From: an uncultured Maribacter sp.
Lineage (GTDB): Bacteria > Bacteroidota > Bacteroidia > Flavobacteriales > Flavobacteriaceae
Direction of reading: 5' to 3'
Assembly: GCF_947500985.1 (NCBI RefSeq)
Contig: NZ_CANMTX010000001.1
Span: 248,001 to 312,000, forward strand
Length of the DNA: 64,000 nt
In this document: one piece after another, positions 26,674 to 36,670 of the stretch
How positions within the stretch are numbered: the stretch's first letter is position 1
Layout: the number at the start of each line of letters is the position of its first letter
Position numbers and translations under genes: made by a program
Notes under the pieces: generated by a model
Seen by the model: only the letters and a program-made list of their open reading frames with translations
Told to the model about the DNA's origin: nothing
The model's database searches: none

Positions 26674-28227
26674 ATGATGAAGGATAAACAACACGAGAAC
26701 GAAACTGAAATCGATTTAACCGAGATTGAAAGTTGTATTGAAATTTTAAATCGTTTGGTAACAGATACCAATCAGATATTTGAAATTCCTGAAGATAGAA
26801 GAATTGCCTTAATTAAAGTTGCTGGTCAATTATCTCGACCAAACAAGCAAGAGTTTGCTAAAAGGGTAAAAGATGCCAAACGTAACGAAAAAAGAAAACA
26901 AGCAGTTCGCGATAAGCATGCTCGTAAAGAAACAGGTATAAGAAGTGCACGTGAAGCTCATGTATTTGTTGCTCCAAAATTACTACCTGCTGCAGAATTA
27001 GCCAGTAAAGATTTACCAGAACTAACAACACCTCGTAATTGTTACGTTTGTAAGGCTGAGTTTACTAAACTGCATCATTTTTACGACACCATGTGTAGCG
27101 ATTGCGGTGATTTTAATTATGCGAAAAGATTCCAAAATGCCAATGTAAAAGGTCAAGTTGCGGTTATTACCGGATCTCGTTTAAAAATTGGTTATCATAT
27201 TACGTTAATGTTACTTCGTGGCGGAGCTACCGTTATAGCTACCACACGTTTTCCTGTAGATTCTGCACTTCGTTTTTCTAAAGAGGAAGATTTTATGGAG
27301 TGGGGGCATAGACTTAAAATTCACGGTCTAGATTTACGTCATATACCAAGTGTTGAAATATTCTGCAATTTCATTGAGCAGGAATATGATAAACTAGATA
27401 TTCTTATTAATAACGCTGCACAAACGGTACGTAGACCTGCAGGTTTCTACCATCATTTAATGGAAAATGAAGAAAAAGAATTCTCTTCATTACCTAAGTT
27501 TGCTCAAATGGTTTTAAGCGACCATGAAAGTTGTTTAGATGAATTAAAATCATTCAGTTCTAAAGCTTCTCCAAATCAAAACATGCCGGTTACTTGGCAC
27601 GGACCAGAACCTGGTATTGGTTTACGAGCTTCTGCGAAACTATCTCAAATTCCGTATAGTTTTGATAATGCTTTAGTTGCGCAAGAAGTATTCCCTACGG
27701 GGGAATTAGATGCCGATTTACAACAGGTAGATTTACGAAAAACGAACAGCTGGCGTTTAAAGTTAGGCGAAATAGAAACCACTGAAATGATTGAGGTTCA
27801 GTTGGTGAATTCTGTAGCACCTTTTGTGTTATGTAATCGCTTGGCAGAGTTGATGAAGAAAGAGAACACTGGTCAGAAACATATTATTAATGTAACGGCG
27901 ATGGAGGGTAAATTCCACCGTTTCTTCAAGGAATCTCGTCATCCACATACCAATATGGCGAAGGCTGCATTGAACATGTTAACGCATACTGCTGCTGGTG
28001 AACTGGCAAAAGACGGAATCTTCATGAATGCTGTTGATACGGGTTGGGTAACTGATGAAGATCCTGCAGAATTGGCTAAGAAGAAACAAGAAGTACACGA
28101 TTTTCAACCGCCTTTGGATATCGTTGATGGTGCAGCTAGGGTTATGGACCCATTATTTGATGGTATTAATACCGGAAAACATTGGTGTGGTAAATTCCTA
28201 AAAGACTATTTTCCAATAGATTGGTAG
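26674..28227 (+). CDS. SDR-fold protein with N-terminal zinc-ribbon-like segment and lost catalytic Tyr
   Basis: 517 residues, twice the usual SDR length. Residues 1-110 are charged and helical; C123-x2-C126 and C141-x2-C144 form a likely zinc site. The Rossmann motif TGSRLKIG is at 166-173 and NNAA at 246-249, so NAD(P) binding is probable. About 150 residues then intervene before INVTAMEG (405-412), where ~50 is usual. The YxxxK motif is T426-NMA-K430: Lys is kept but Tyr is Thr. A normal dehydrogenase reaction is therefore doubtful. Relatives are widely annotated as SDR without a known role. Confidence 0.75.
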   Translation: MMKDKQHENETEIDLTEIESCIEILNRLVTDTNQIFEIPEDRRIALIKVAGQLSRPNKQEFAKRVKDAKRNEKRKQAVRDKHARKETGIRSAREAHVFVAPKLLPAAELASKDLPELTTPRNCYVCKAEFTKLHHFYDTMCSDCGDFNYAKRFQNANVKGQVAVITGSRLKIGYHITLMLLRGGATVIATTRFPVDSALRFSKEEDFMEWGHRLKIHGLDLRHIPSVEIFCNFIEQEYDKLDILINNAAQTVRRPAGFYHHLMENEEKEFSSLPKFAQMVLSDHESCLDELKSFSSKASPNQNMPVTWHGPEPGIGLRASAKLSQIPYSFDNALVAQEVFPTGELDADLQQVDLRKTNSWRLKLGEIETTEMIEVQLVNSVAPFVLCNRLAELMKKENTGQKHIINVTAMEGKFHRFFKESRHPHTNMAKAALNMLTHTAAGELAKDGIFMNAVDTGWVTDEDPAELAKKKQEVHDFQPPLDIVDGAARVMDPLFDGINTGKHWCGKFLKDYFPIDW

Positions 28228-28354
28228 TTGCATTATTCTTAAAAAATGTTGTTTTTATTGCTGCATTCTAAATTGTTTAGAAACATTTAATAAAAAGTTA
28301 AAACTCTTACCGTTCTAATTTACTAGTCTGAATCTATTTTCGTTTTTTTGCGGC

Positions 28355-30313
28355 ATGATTAGGCTAACTATCAAAGTATTACTACAATTTCTTGTATTCA
28401 TCATCATCGGAATATCAATTCCTATGAGTGCTCAAGAAACGCAAACGTATAACGGACCTTTACAAATAGGTAAGTATAACGGTAAAGCAACGTATTCTTA
28501 TAAACTTGTTGAGAACGACACCGTTCTTGATGGCGATTTTACAGTACTACGTTCCAATCTTCAAGAACTCTTAGAGAAACAAGATTACTCATTTCAATTT
28601 AAGGGAGCTTTCGTGGACGGTACTGCGGATGGTCCTTGGAAATTTCAATTCGGAGAATTCAATTCAAAAAGCCAGTCTGAAGTTATTGATTATCAATACC
28701 GTGTTCTAGTTAGTGGAATTCAAAAATCTGCTATCGGTAAAATTAAAATGGGCAAGCCTAATGGTAAATGGACGATCGTAGAAGAAGAAATTGAAAATTC
28801 CGAAATATCTAAGACCTTGTTTAAAAGTGTTATTTCTTTCGATAACGGTGTACCACAGCAAAACTTTAGTATCAATAATGAAAACTATACACTTGTAGGT
28901 AGATTTCTGCGTGATGGTTTGGCGCATGATGAGTGGTCGTTGTTTCCTTCAAATGGCATGGACCAATCTGAAAGTTGGTATTTTAAAGATGGTCTATTAC
29001 AGTCTATTAGAGTAGATGACGAAAGTGATCATAAAACTATAAAGGCTTACCAAGGGTATAACGGTAAAACTAAAATCATCAATCTAAATGCGGGTTATAT
29101 TAAAGCTTTAGAAATTCAGCTTTCGCAAGTAGATGTTGATATTCTTCATCATAATAGTCTACCAGAACTTTTAAAGCAAAATGCAGCACGTTATCAAGAA
29201 GTTGATGAAATATTATCTGAATTGGGTAAATCAAAATTTCTACCAGAGTTAAAAGTTAAGGTCCCTTATTACCCGCTTGATTCATTAGAGGTTACTAAAG
29301 TTGATAGTATTGTATCTTATTATAAAAAAGCATATGAGTTAAGTGAATCTATCTTGCATAATTCACAATTGAACATCTTAAAATTATCCGATAACAATAC
29401 TGCTTATCAATATAATACGGTACTTCAATTGAAGGAGATTTTCTTAAATCCTATTCAAGAAATTGTAAGTTATGATTCATTGGGCATATTGGAATACACT
29501 TCTCAAGAACAGTTAATCAATCACGTGTTTGCTAACGGACTTCCAAAACCTCAAATGGATATTGAGATACAAATAGATAGTGTTGTATCTTCTAAATCTT
29601 ATACAATTCCTTCAAGCGTTTCAATAACTGCTGATACTCCTAACATAGAAAAAATTGAAACTGTTGCTGAAATGGGCTATGACGGTATATTATCTATTGC
29701 AAATGAAGTAAAAGAAACACTTGCTCAAGAAAAACGTCAAAACGAATTGGCTAGCTTAGAAGAAGAGATCATTATTAGAAATGATTCAATGATGGTTTTT
29801 ATTGATTCTACCAGTTCAAATATTCCTTTAAAATACGCGACAGCCTTAAAACAACTGAAGTCTTTTACTAGCAAAACTATAAATGACTATTCTAAAGTGA
29901 AATCTGCAGAAAACAGATTATCTGCTGCTAGAACAACTGTTGAATGTCTAAATAATTTAAACGAGTTATCTAAGACGGTTTCAGAAATGCCAATATATCA
30001 AACTACAATTAAAGAAAGCTATACCGATAGAATTTGGAATCCGTTTATGGCAACTTTGATGGATGAGGATATTAAAAAACGAATAACATCAGCTTATTCA
30101 AAAACGCTAGAACCTTATTTCTTAAATGAGATAGACCAACACTTGTCTTGCGATACTACTAAAGAATTAAACAGCACTATCAATGCTACATATACCAAGA
30201 TTCTAGAATTAAAAGACCAAGACACCAAAAAGCTTGAACGCAAGTTAAAGAGGCAAAAAGACCCTATTACTATATTAGAAATGTTGAATGTACAAAACAC
30301 TGCAAAGCAATAG
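28355..30313 (+). CDS. Exported MORN/YwqK-like protein
   Basis: 652 residues with a signal peptide ending near IPMSAQ (residue 26). The N-terminal ~230 residues contain irregular MORN-2-type strands such as DGTADGPWKFQFGEF, KPNGKWTIV and RDGLAHDEWSLFP. The remainder is mostly helical, with pieces like EEEIIIRNDSMMV, and has no recognised domain. It begins a three-gene operon with the DUF2490 gene (3 bases downstream) and a second MORN protein. Probably periplasmic, structural or scaffolding; no enzyme motif seen. Confidence 0.6.
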   Translation: MIRLTIKVLLQFLVFIIIGISIPMSAQETQTYNGPLQIGKYNGKATYSYKLVENDTVLDGDFTVLRSNLQELLEKQDYSFQFKGAFVDGTADGPWKFQFGEFNSKSQSEVIDYQYRVLVSGIQKSAIGKIKMGKPNGKWTIVEEEIENSEISKTLFKSVISFDNGVPQQNFSINNENYTLVGRFLRDGLAHDEWSLFPSNGMDQSESWYFKDGLLQSIRVDDESDHKTIKAYQGYNGKTKIINLNAGYIKALEIQLSQVDVDILHHNSLPELLKQNAARYQEVDEILSELGKSKFLPELKVKVPYYPLDSLEVTKVDSIVSYYKKAYELSESILHNSQLNILKLSDNNTAYQYNTVLQLKEIFLNPIQEIVSYDSLGILEYTSQEQLINHVFANGLPKPQMDIEIQIDSVVSSKSYTIPSSVSITADTPNIEKIETVAEMGYDGILSIANEVKETLAQEKRQNELASLEEEIIIRNDSMMVFIDSTSSNIPLKYATALKQLKSFTSKTINDYSKVKSAENRLSAARTTVECLNNLNELSKTVSEMPIYQTTIKESYTDRIWNPFMATLMDEDIKKRITSAYSKTLEPYFLNEIDQHLSCDTTKELNSTINATYTKILELKDQDTKKLERKLKRQKDPITILEMLNVQNTAKQ

Positions 30314-30316
30314 CCT

Positions 30317-31144
30317 ATGAAAACGTTTCGTACATATAGCATAAAGCTTATATTCTTATTCTTTCTAGTATTTCAAGGATTTTCACAAGAGAAAGAGGCT
30401 GTAGAATTGCCTGAGTATTCAAAATATAAAGATTTAGGTACAAAGACCTGGATCAATACTTATGGTAATATTAGAATTGGCAAGCGCTTATTTTGGGATG
30501 CGCAAACCCACCTAAGATTAGAGGAAACAGAAGCTACACCATTTTTTGGTCAGGTAGCCCAGGTATATAATAGACATGCCATTGGGTACATTCACTCTAA
30601 ATATTTTAATGTTCGATTAGGTGGAGTTTTACGTTTAAATTTCAATACTGATGAAGCTTCTACAGATCGTAATTTAGTACCAGAATGGCGTATTTGGCAT
30701 CAATATCAGTTTGCACAATCACTTGCCAGTATGATGATTTATCATCGTATTCGTATTGAGCACCGTTGGACACAGAGTTTCGTAGAGAATAGCGATTACA
30801 TATTTAGAAACCGTTGGAGGTATATGTTTAGAATGAAAATACCTTTAAACAACCACAAGTTAAAACCGAAAACCTTTTACGTTGCACCAGAAGCAGAATT
30901 AATTATGCAAAGTGGAAAAGCGGTTGTTGCAAGCCCAATGGAAGATTTACGATTAACCACTACGCTAGGTTATATTCTAACACCAAGATTAACCGTTGCG
31001 GCAGGAGCAATGTATTCCCAAGGGCAAGATTTAGCTAACGGAGGATATTATAAGCAAAGTTGGGCAATGAGATTTCATGTTTACTATTCTCCAGATTTCA
31101 GAAAAGTAAAAAATAAACTTCCAGAAATTCACTTAACAGATTAA
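30317..31144 (+). CDS. DUF2490 outer-membrane beta-barrel-like protein
   Basis: 275 residues with a signal peptide ending near GFSQ (residue 24). The rest alternates short amphipathic strands rich in aromatic and arginine residues (RLFWDAQTHLRLEE, RIRIEHRWTQSF, RWRYMFRMKIPL), the DUF2490 pattern, probably a small outer-membrane barrel. Family function is unknown. It is sandwiched between two MORN-repeat genes, which suggests the three work together at the envelope. Confidence 0.75.
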   Translation: MKTFRTYSIKLIFLFFLVFQGFSQEKEAVELPEYSKYKDLGTKTWINTYGNIRIGKRLFWDAQTHLRLEETEATPFFGQVAQVYNRHAIGYIHSKYFNVRLGGVLRLNFNTDEASTDRNLVPEWRIWHQYQFAQSLASMMIYHRIRIEHRWTQSFVENSDYIFRNRWRYMFRMKIPLNNHKLKPKTFYVAPEAELIMQSGKAVVASPMEDLRLTTTLGYILTPRLTVAAGAMYSQGQDLANGGYYKQSWAMRFHVYYSPDFRKVKNKLPEIHLTD

Positions 31145-31166
31145 TAACATAGAGCAAACAAACACT

Positions 31167-32003
31167 ATGAAAAAAAGAGATGTAACATTGTACGGTCTGT
31201 TAGCCATTATATCTGCATTAGCTATATATTTTGGCATCAAATCCAGTACTCTAGAAAATGAGATAGGGGAGAGTAGCAAGGCAAAAGAGGAATTGGATGT
31301 ACTTGTAACCGGTAACAAAGAATTAGTGGCAATTGATTCTGTATTAATGGAAGGTGATTATAATAAAGCAATCGAATCTTATAATACCACACTTCAAAAT
31401 CATGAAGAGCTGAACAGTGTTATTCCTTTACGGATTGCCCTTGCTCAAAAATTAATGCAAAATAATACGGTAAATACTTCTGAAAAGGGAACTGAAAAAA
31501 TCTCTGTGGATTCAATTGCTATAGCTCCGGTATCTCAAAGTGAAATAAGAAGTATTGATTCTCTTAATTTCGCCCTAGAAAAAGCACGAGTTCAGTTAAA
31601 CAATATGCGTAAGCAACTGAACAATAAATCATTCGGTGAATATCTGAGTTTTACTAGTAAAAAAGGAACTGGTCTACATTATGTAGGTCAAGTGAAAAAC
31701 AATAAGGCTAATGGTGTAGGTATTGCTGTTCTTGAAACCGGTAGCAGATATGAAGGTGAATGGAAAGACAATCTACGAGAAGGCAACGGTACTTTTTATT
31801 GGCCTGATGGTGAATATTACATTGGCAGCTACAAAGATGATATGCGAAATGGTGAGGGAACATATTTTTGGCCTAACGGTGAAAAGTATAAAGGACAGTG
31901 GAAAAACGACAAACGAAATGGCAAAGGTATTTTTCACAAGAAAGAAGGCTCTGTTATAAGTGGTATTTGGGAAAATGATAAGCTTAAAGATACTGACAAG
32001 TAG
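31167..32003 (+). CDS. Membrane-anchored MORN-repeat protein
   Basis: 278 residues: a membrane anchor at about 6-22 (YGLLAIISALAIYFGIK), a helical region to about 150, then four MORN repeats (about 165-270) with the YEGEWKDN, YYIGSYKDD and YKGQWKND cores. MORN repeats bind lipid or protein and often position complexes at membranes. It closes the operon with the DUF2490 gene 22 bases upstream. Specific role unknown. Confidence 0.8.
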   Translation: MKKRDVTLYGLLAIISALAIYFGIKSSTLENEIGESSKAKEELDVLVTGNKELVAIDSVLMEGDYNKAIESYNTTLQNHEELNSVIPLRIALAQKLMQNNTVNTSEKGTEKISVDSIAIAPVSQSEIRSIDSLNFALEKARVQLNNMRKQLNNKSFGEYLSFTSKKGTGLHYVGQVKNNKANGVGIAVLETGSRYEGEWKDNLREGNGTFYWPDGEYYIGSYKDDMRNGEGTYFWPNGEKYKGQWKNDKRNGKGIFHKKEGSVISGIWENDKLKDTDK

Positions 32004-32172
32004 ATAATACACTATCATAACAGTATATTACATAAATTTCTGCAACGAGATTACGTCAAATCTCAATATGTAATTGTCATATTAAGAAAATCGCAAAAAT
32101 CATCTTGAACGTATGTTTTGCGTAATGGTTTAAGTAACTTTAGGTCTTAACCAAACTATTATTCAAACCTAA

Positions 32173-35100
32173 ATGAAATCGTTCTTTCGTTACCTAGCCG
32201 TTGCATCGTTTGTATGCATTTCTTCATCCCTTTTTTCTCAAGATTTTTCAGCATTGGAGTATCGTACTATTGGTCCGTCAAGAGGTGGTCGTGTTACCAC
32301 GGTTACCGGCACACCTGTTTTACCTGGTACTTTTTACCTAGGTGCTTCTGGTGCTGGAGTATGGAAAACCGATGATTATGGTACATCTTGGAATAATATT
32401 TCTGACGGATTTTTTGATACGCCCTCTATTGGAGCTATTGAAGTTGCTGTCAATGATCCTAATATAGTTTATGTTGGTACTGGTTCTGATGGACTTCGTA
32501 GTAACATCATTAGTGGTAAAGGAATTTATAAATCTATTGATGCCGGAGAAACTTGGGATCATATCGGACTAGCAAAAGCAGGACAAATTGGAGCTGTAGA
32601 AATTGACCCTACCAATAGTAATATAGTTTGGGTTGCAGCAATTGGCGATGCATTTAAAGCGAATGAAGAACGTGGGATCTATAAAACGATTGATGGTGGC
32701 GCAACTTGGGAAAAGATGCTTCACATATCTAACACAACCGGATTTGCAGATTTAGAGCTATTACCTGGAAACCCAAATATTGTTTATGCTGCTGCTTGGA
32801 AAGCACAACGTACACCTTGGACTATCATTTCTGGAGGAGAAAACAAAGAAGGCGGAATCTATAAATCTGTGAACGGAGGTAAAGATTGGGTCAAACTAGA
32901 AACAGGATTACCAAAAGGACTAATCGGTAAAATAGATTTAGCAGTTTCAGCAGTAGATTCAAGTATTCTTTATGCTGTAATTGAAGCACCAGGTGATGAA
33001 GGCGGTGTATACAAATCTGTAGATCAAGGTAAGACCTTTGTACAGACATCTAATCATAAAGGGTTGGTCAATAGACCTTTCTATTATATTAATATAGAAT
33101 TAGACCCTACCAATCCTGACATAGTGTATTCAAATGCTAATCCATTATTAAAATCTACCGATGGCGGAAAAAATTGGACAATGATGTCGGTACCACACGG
33201 CGATAATCATGATATATGGTTAAACCCTAATAATCCAGATTTATTAATTCAATGTAACGATGGTGGTGCCAATGTTTCTCATAATGGTGGTAAAACATGG
33301 TCATCGCAATTCAATCAACCAACAGCAGAAATATATCAAGTAGCAGTAGATGACCAATATCCTTATTGGATCTATGGAGCTCAACAAGATAATACCACTA
33401 TAGCGATACCAAGCTCAGCACCTAGTGGTACTTCTACTCAGGGTACTCAAGTTATGATTGAGGTAGGTGGTTGTGAAACTGGTCCGTCAATACCAAAACC
33501 GGGCAATCATAATATCGTTTATAACAACTGTAAAGGTCGTTTTAGCGTTTATAACAAAATTACCGGAGTAGGTAGGGAATATTCTATTGGTGCTTCTAAT
33601 ATTTATGGTCATAATCCTAAAGATTTAAAATATCGTTTTCAACGTGTAGCTCCTGTTCATGTTTCGCCACATGATCCAGATGTAGTTTACATGGGCTCAC
33701 AGTTTGTACATAAAACAAGGAACGACGGTGTTATTTGGGAAACGATTTCTCCGGATTTAACAGCTTTTGAAGCAGATAAGCAAGTGATTTCCGGTAGTCC
33801 GATTACCAGAGACATTACCGGTGAGGAATACTACAGTACTATATATTCCATAAGAGAATCAAAAATCAAAAAAGACTTGATCTGGACAGGATCTAATGAT
33901 GGTGTGGTTTCTTTGACTCAAGATGGCGGACAAACTTGGACGGCCGTAACGCCTAAGAAAATGCCTAAAGGTGGTAGAGTTGAGTCTATTGAACCTTCGC
34001 AATTTAATCCTGCCACTGCATATATATCTGTAGATAGACATTTATTAGGTGATACTACTCCATATCTCTATAAAACGGCAGATTATGGTAAAACTTGGGA
34101 GTTATTGAGTACTGCTACAAACGGAATTCCGTCTGACTATACCGCTAAAGTATTGCGTGAAGACCCTGAAACAGCGGGAATCTTATATGCAGGTACTGAA
34201 TACGGCATGTTCGTTTCGTTAAACGATGGACAAGATTGGAAATCTTTTCAGCAAAATTTACCAGTAACACCAATTACCGATATCATTATCAAAAGAGGCG
34301 ATTTAGTTTTAAGTACTATGGGGCGTGGTTTTTGGGTATTGGATAACATTACCTCTTTAAGAGATTCTGCTATTGCTGCTTTAGATGATACTCCTGTATT
34401 GTTTAAACCAGATAATACCTTTAGATATCGTACGCCAAGAAGAGCAAAAGGATTTCCTGACTATCCTTCAACGGGAGTTCTAATTGATTACTACCTACCA
34501 AAGGAACTTAAAAGCGAAGTGCAATTAGAAATTTTAGATGCTAACAATCAATCTATAGCAACTATCATAAGTGACTCTACAAAAGTGAAATCCAGTAAAG
34601 AAGAAGTAGAGAATATGGGGCTTAGTATGGCTTTTAGTTACTTTGATAATAAATTGGAAACTAAAAAAGGTATTAATAGATTTCAATGGGATATGCGCCA
34701 AAAAGGAGCATGGAGCGACAAAGAATCTAGAAGCTACAAAAATGGACCAATAGTATTACCAGGAACTTACACGGCAAAACTTACAGTAGGTAAAGAAATA
34801 TTTGATCAACCATTTGAAATTCTAGTTGATCCAAGATTAGCTGAAGAAGGCATTGATGAAACAATTATAAAAGATCATCTAGTATTTGAAAACAAAGTGT
34901 TAGCGCTACTGACCGAGGCTAGAAAATTTCAATCGCAATTAGAGAAAGAAATCAAGAAAACAACAGGAGACAAAAAAGCTTCTTTAGAGAAAACATTAAA
35001 AGAAATCAAGAATGATGAAGGGGCTTATCCGCAGCAAATGCTAGTGCCTCAAATTGCTTATTTGTCTTACATTGTTGGTGGTGCCGATAAAATACCTGGC

Positions 35101-35175
35101 AATGAAGAAGTAGAGCGTTTAAAAGAGCTTCAATTACAGTTTAATACCATAAAAAATCAAGTGGAATTGAACTAA
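32173..35175 (+). CDS. BNR/VPS10-type beta-propeller protein
   Basis: 1000-residue exported protein (signal peptide ending near SSLFSQ, residue 23). Repeats of the SxDxGxTW Asp-box kind recur through residues ~40-720 (DDYGTSWNN, IDAGETWDH, IDGGATWEK, VNGGKDWVK, TDGGKNWTM, HNGGKTWSS), building one or two propellers as in the sortilin/VPS10 group; ~780-900 is a beta domain and the tail is helical. Databases often call it glycosyl hydrolase, but I see no catalytic set. Likely an extracellular binding or peptide-handling protein. Monocistronic. Confidence 0.8.
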   Translation: MKSFFRYLAVASFVCISSSLFSQDFSALEYRTIGPSRGGRVTTVTGTPVLPGTFYLGASGAGVWKTDDYGTSWNNISDGFFDTPSIGAIEVAVNDPNIVYVGTGSDGLRSNIISGKGIYKSIDAGETWDHIGLAKAGQIGAVEIDPTNSNIVWVAAIGDAFKANEERGIYKTIDGGATWEKMLHISNTTGFADLELLPGNPNIVYAAAWKAQRTPWTIISGGENKEGGIYKSVNGGKDWVKLETGLPKGLIGKIDLAVSAVDSSILYAVIEAPGDEGGVYKSVDQGKTFVQTSNHKGLVNRPFYYINIELDPTNPDIVYSNANPLLKSTDGGKNWTMMSVPHGDNHDIWLNPNNPDLLIQCNDGGANVSHNGGKTWSSQFNQPTAEIYQVAVDDQYPYWIYGAQQDNTTIAIPSSAPSGTSTQGTQVMIEVGGCETGPSIPKPGNHNIVYNNCKGRFSVYNKITGVGREYSIGASNIYGHNPKDLKYRFQRVAPVHVSPHDPDVVYMGSQFVHKTRNDGVIWETISPDLTAFEADKQVISGSPITRDITGEEYYSTIYSIRESKIKKDLIWTGSNDGVVSLTQDGGQTWTAVTPKKMPKGGRVESIEPSQFNPATAYISVDRHLLGDTTPYLYKTADYGKTWELLSTATNGIPSDYTAKVLREDPETAGILYAGTEYGMFVSLNDGQDWKSFQQNLPVTPITDIIIKRGDLVLSTMGRGFWVLDNITSLRDSAIAALDDTPVLFKPDNTFRYRTPRRAKGFPDYPSTGVLIDYYLPKELKSEVQLEILDANNQSIATIISDSTKVKSSKEEVENMGLSMAFSYFDNKLETKKGINRFQWDMRQKGAWSDKESRSYKNGPIVLPGTYTAKLTVGKEIFDQPFEILVDPRLAEEGIDETIIKDHLVFENKVLALLTEARKFQSQLEKEIKKTTGDKKASLEKTLKEIKNDEGAYPQQMLVPQIAYLSYIVGGADKIPGNEEVERLKELQLQFNTIKNQVELN

Positions 35176-35183
35176 ACTAAAAA

Positions 35184-35215
35184 TGGGCAATTGCAGTTGA
35201 TATAACAATTGCCCA
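35184..35215. other. Hairpin downstream of the propeller gene
   Basis: TGGGCAATTG (35184-35193) pairs perfectly with CAATTGCCCA (35206-35215). The T-rich side is on the minus strand, where no gene ends nearby, so it is not a classical terminator for the propeller gene; it may act as an RNA stabiliser or a weak terminator. Confidence 0.4.
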
Positions 35216-35333
35216 AAAATTCTCATCGATAAAATTCCACTTTCTGTATAAAAATATAGGCTAGACTTCTATTCCCTTTTAATAAGGAAGTATAAAGTTT
35301 CACATTTGGAGTGTTAATTATAAACACGCTTAA

Positions 35334-36665
35334 ATGAAACATTATATATTCATAGCTGTCATTCTACTTACCCAATTTACATTTGGTCAAGATGTAGAAA
35401 CCAATACGACTTTAAAAATATGGTCGCTAGAAGATTGTATTTCTTATGCCATTGAGCATAACATCACTTTAAAAGATGCCGATTTAAATACTAGTATTTC
35501 TGAAGTAGATTACAATCAGTCCAAATCTGCCAAACTACCGAATCTTTTTGGTAGTGCTTCTCAAAATTTTTCAAGCGGTACTTCTATTGATCCCATAACC
35601 AGTGATTATGTTTCCGACCAAATACTTAGTACCAATCTTGGAATTAATAATTCTGTTACACTCTTTCAGGGAAATCAGTTAACTAATCAGGTTAAGCAGA
35701 ACAAACTTTTAATTGAACAAAATAGTTTATTGGCACAAGAGACCAAAAACAATATTGTTATCAGCATATTAGAATCGTATCTACAAACATTATACAGTAA
35801 AGAAGGAATTACAATTGCCGAAAACAATCTTAATGCCTCTGAAAAAGAGGTAATTCGGGCAAAATCTAGATTAGAAGCCGGTACTATTGCTTTGAGCGAT
35901 TATACAGAGGCGCAAAGTCAAGCCGCAACTAATAAATACAATGTCATTGCAGCTAAAAACGACTATGAACTAAACATCATCACGCTAAAGCAGTTATTAG
36001 AATTATCTCCATTAGAAGATTTACAGATTGAAACCGTGGATGAAAATGAAGATTTAATACACCTTGAGCTAAATAGAGAGGCTATTTATACCAATGCCCT
36101 TTCATACTTACCGGAAGTAGAAGCTAGTGCCACCACTATACTAATTAATGAAAAAGAATTAGATATAGCAAAAGGCGGTTATTTACCAACGTTGTCAATG
36201 ACCGGTAGTGTTGGGTCTGGTTATACAAGTATTAGCGACAACAATTTCACCGATCAATTAGATGTCAATTTCAATCAAAGATTGGGCTTAAGTCTTAGTA
36301 TACCAATCTTCAATAGAAACCAAACCAAGTCCGCGGTACAAATTGCATCTTTTAATATAGAAAAAGCCGAAATACAAAAACAAACAGTAGAAAAAGAGGT
36401 GATTAAAAAAGTAGAAACAGCGTACCAAAACGCATTATCATCGCAAGAGCAGCTAGTTGCTGCAGAAGCATCCCAAGATGCCGCAGAACAGTCGTATAAT
36501 CTAGCTCAAAAGAAATATGAGTTGGGTGATTTAAGTACTACAGACCTTGTAGTAAGTCAAAATACGTTTACAAATGCCCAACAGAATTATTTACAATCTA
36601 AATACCTAAATATTTTATACCATCAATTATTACAATTCTATCAAGGAAACGAAATTAAACTTTAA
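35334..36665 (+). CDS. TolC-family outer-membrane efflux protein
   Basis: 443 residues, signal peptide to about FTFGQ (residue 19), then two TolC/OEP repeats of long helices and strands (about 30-430), including SLEDCISYAIEHN at the start and KKYELGDLSTTDLV in the second repeat. It forms the outer-membrane exit duct of a tripartite pump. The adaptor gene starts 5 bases downstream and the ABC pair follows, so it belongs to a MacAB-TolC-type system. Confidence 0.9.
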   Translation: MKHYIFIAVILLTQFTFGQDVETNTTLKIWSLEDCISYAIEHNITLKDADLNTSISEVDYNQSKSAKLPNLFGSASQNFSSGTSIDPITSDYVSDQILSTNLGINNSVTLFQGNQLTNQVKQNKLLIEQNSLLAQETKNNIVISILESYLQTLYSKEGITIAENNLNASEKEVIRAKSRLEAGTIALSDYTEAQSQAATNKYNVIAAKNDYELNIITLKQLLELSPLEDLQIETVDENEDLIHLELNREAIYTNALSYLPEVEASATTILINEKELDIAKGGYLPTLSMTGSVGSGYTSISDNNFTDQLDVNFNQRLGLSLSIPIFNRNQTKSAVQIASFNIEKAEIQKQTVEKEVIKKVETAYQNALSSQEQLVAAEASQDAAEQSYNLAQKKYELGDLSTTDLVVSQNTFTNAQQNYLQSKYLNILYHQLLQFYQGNEIKL

Positions 36666-36670
36666 TCAAA

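Noticed and set aside
31723-31959. Alternative frame within the MORN protein gene
   Set aside because: It is a periodic shadow of the MORN repeats in another frame.
32173-35175. Glycosyl hydrolase
   Set aside because: Asp-box propeller repeats are clear, but no sialidase-type or other catalytic residues are recognisable.
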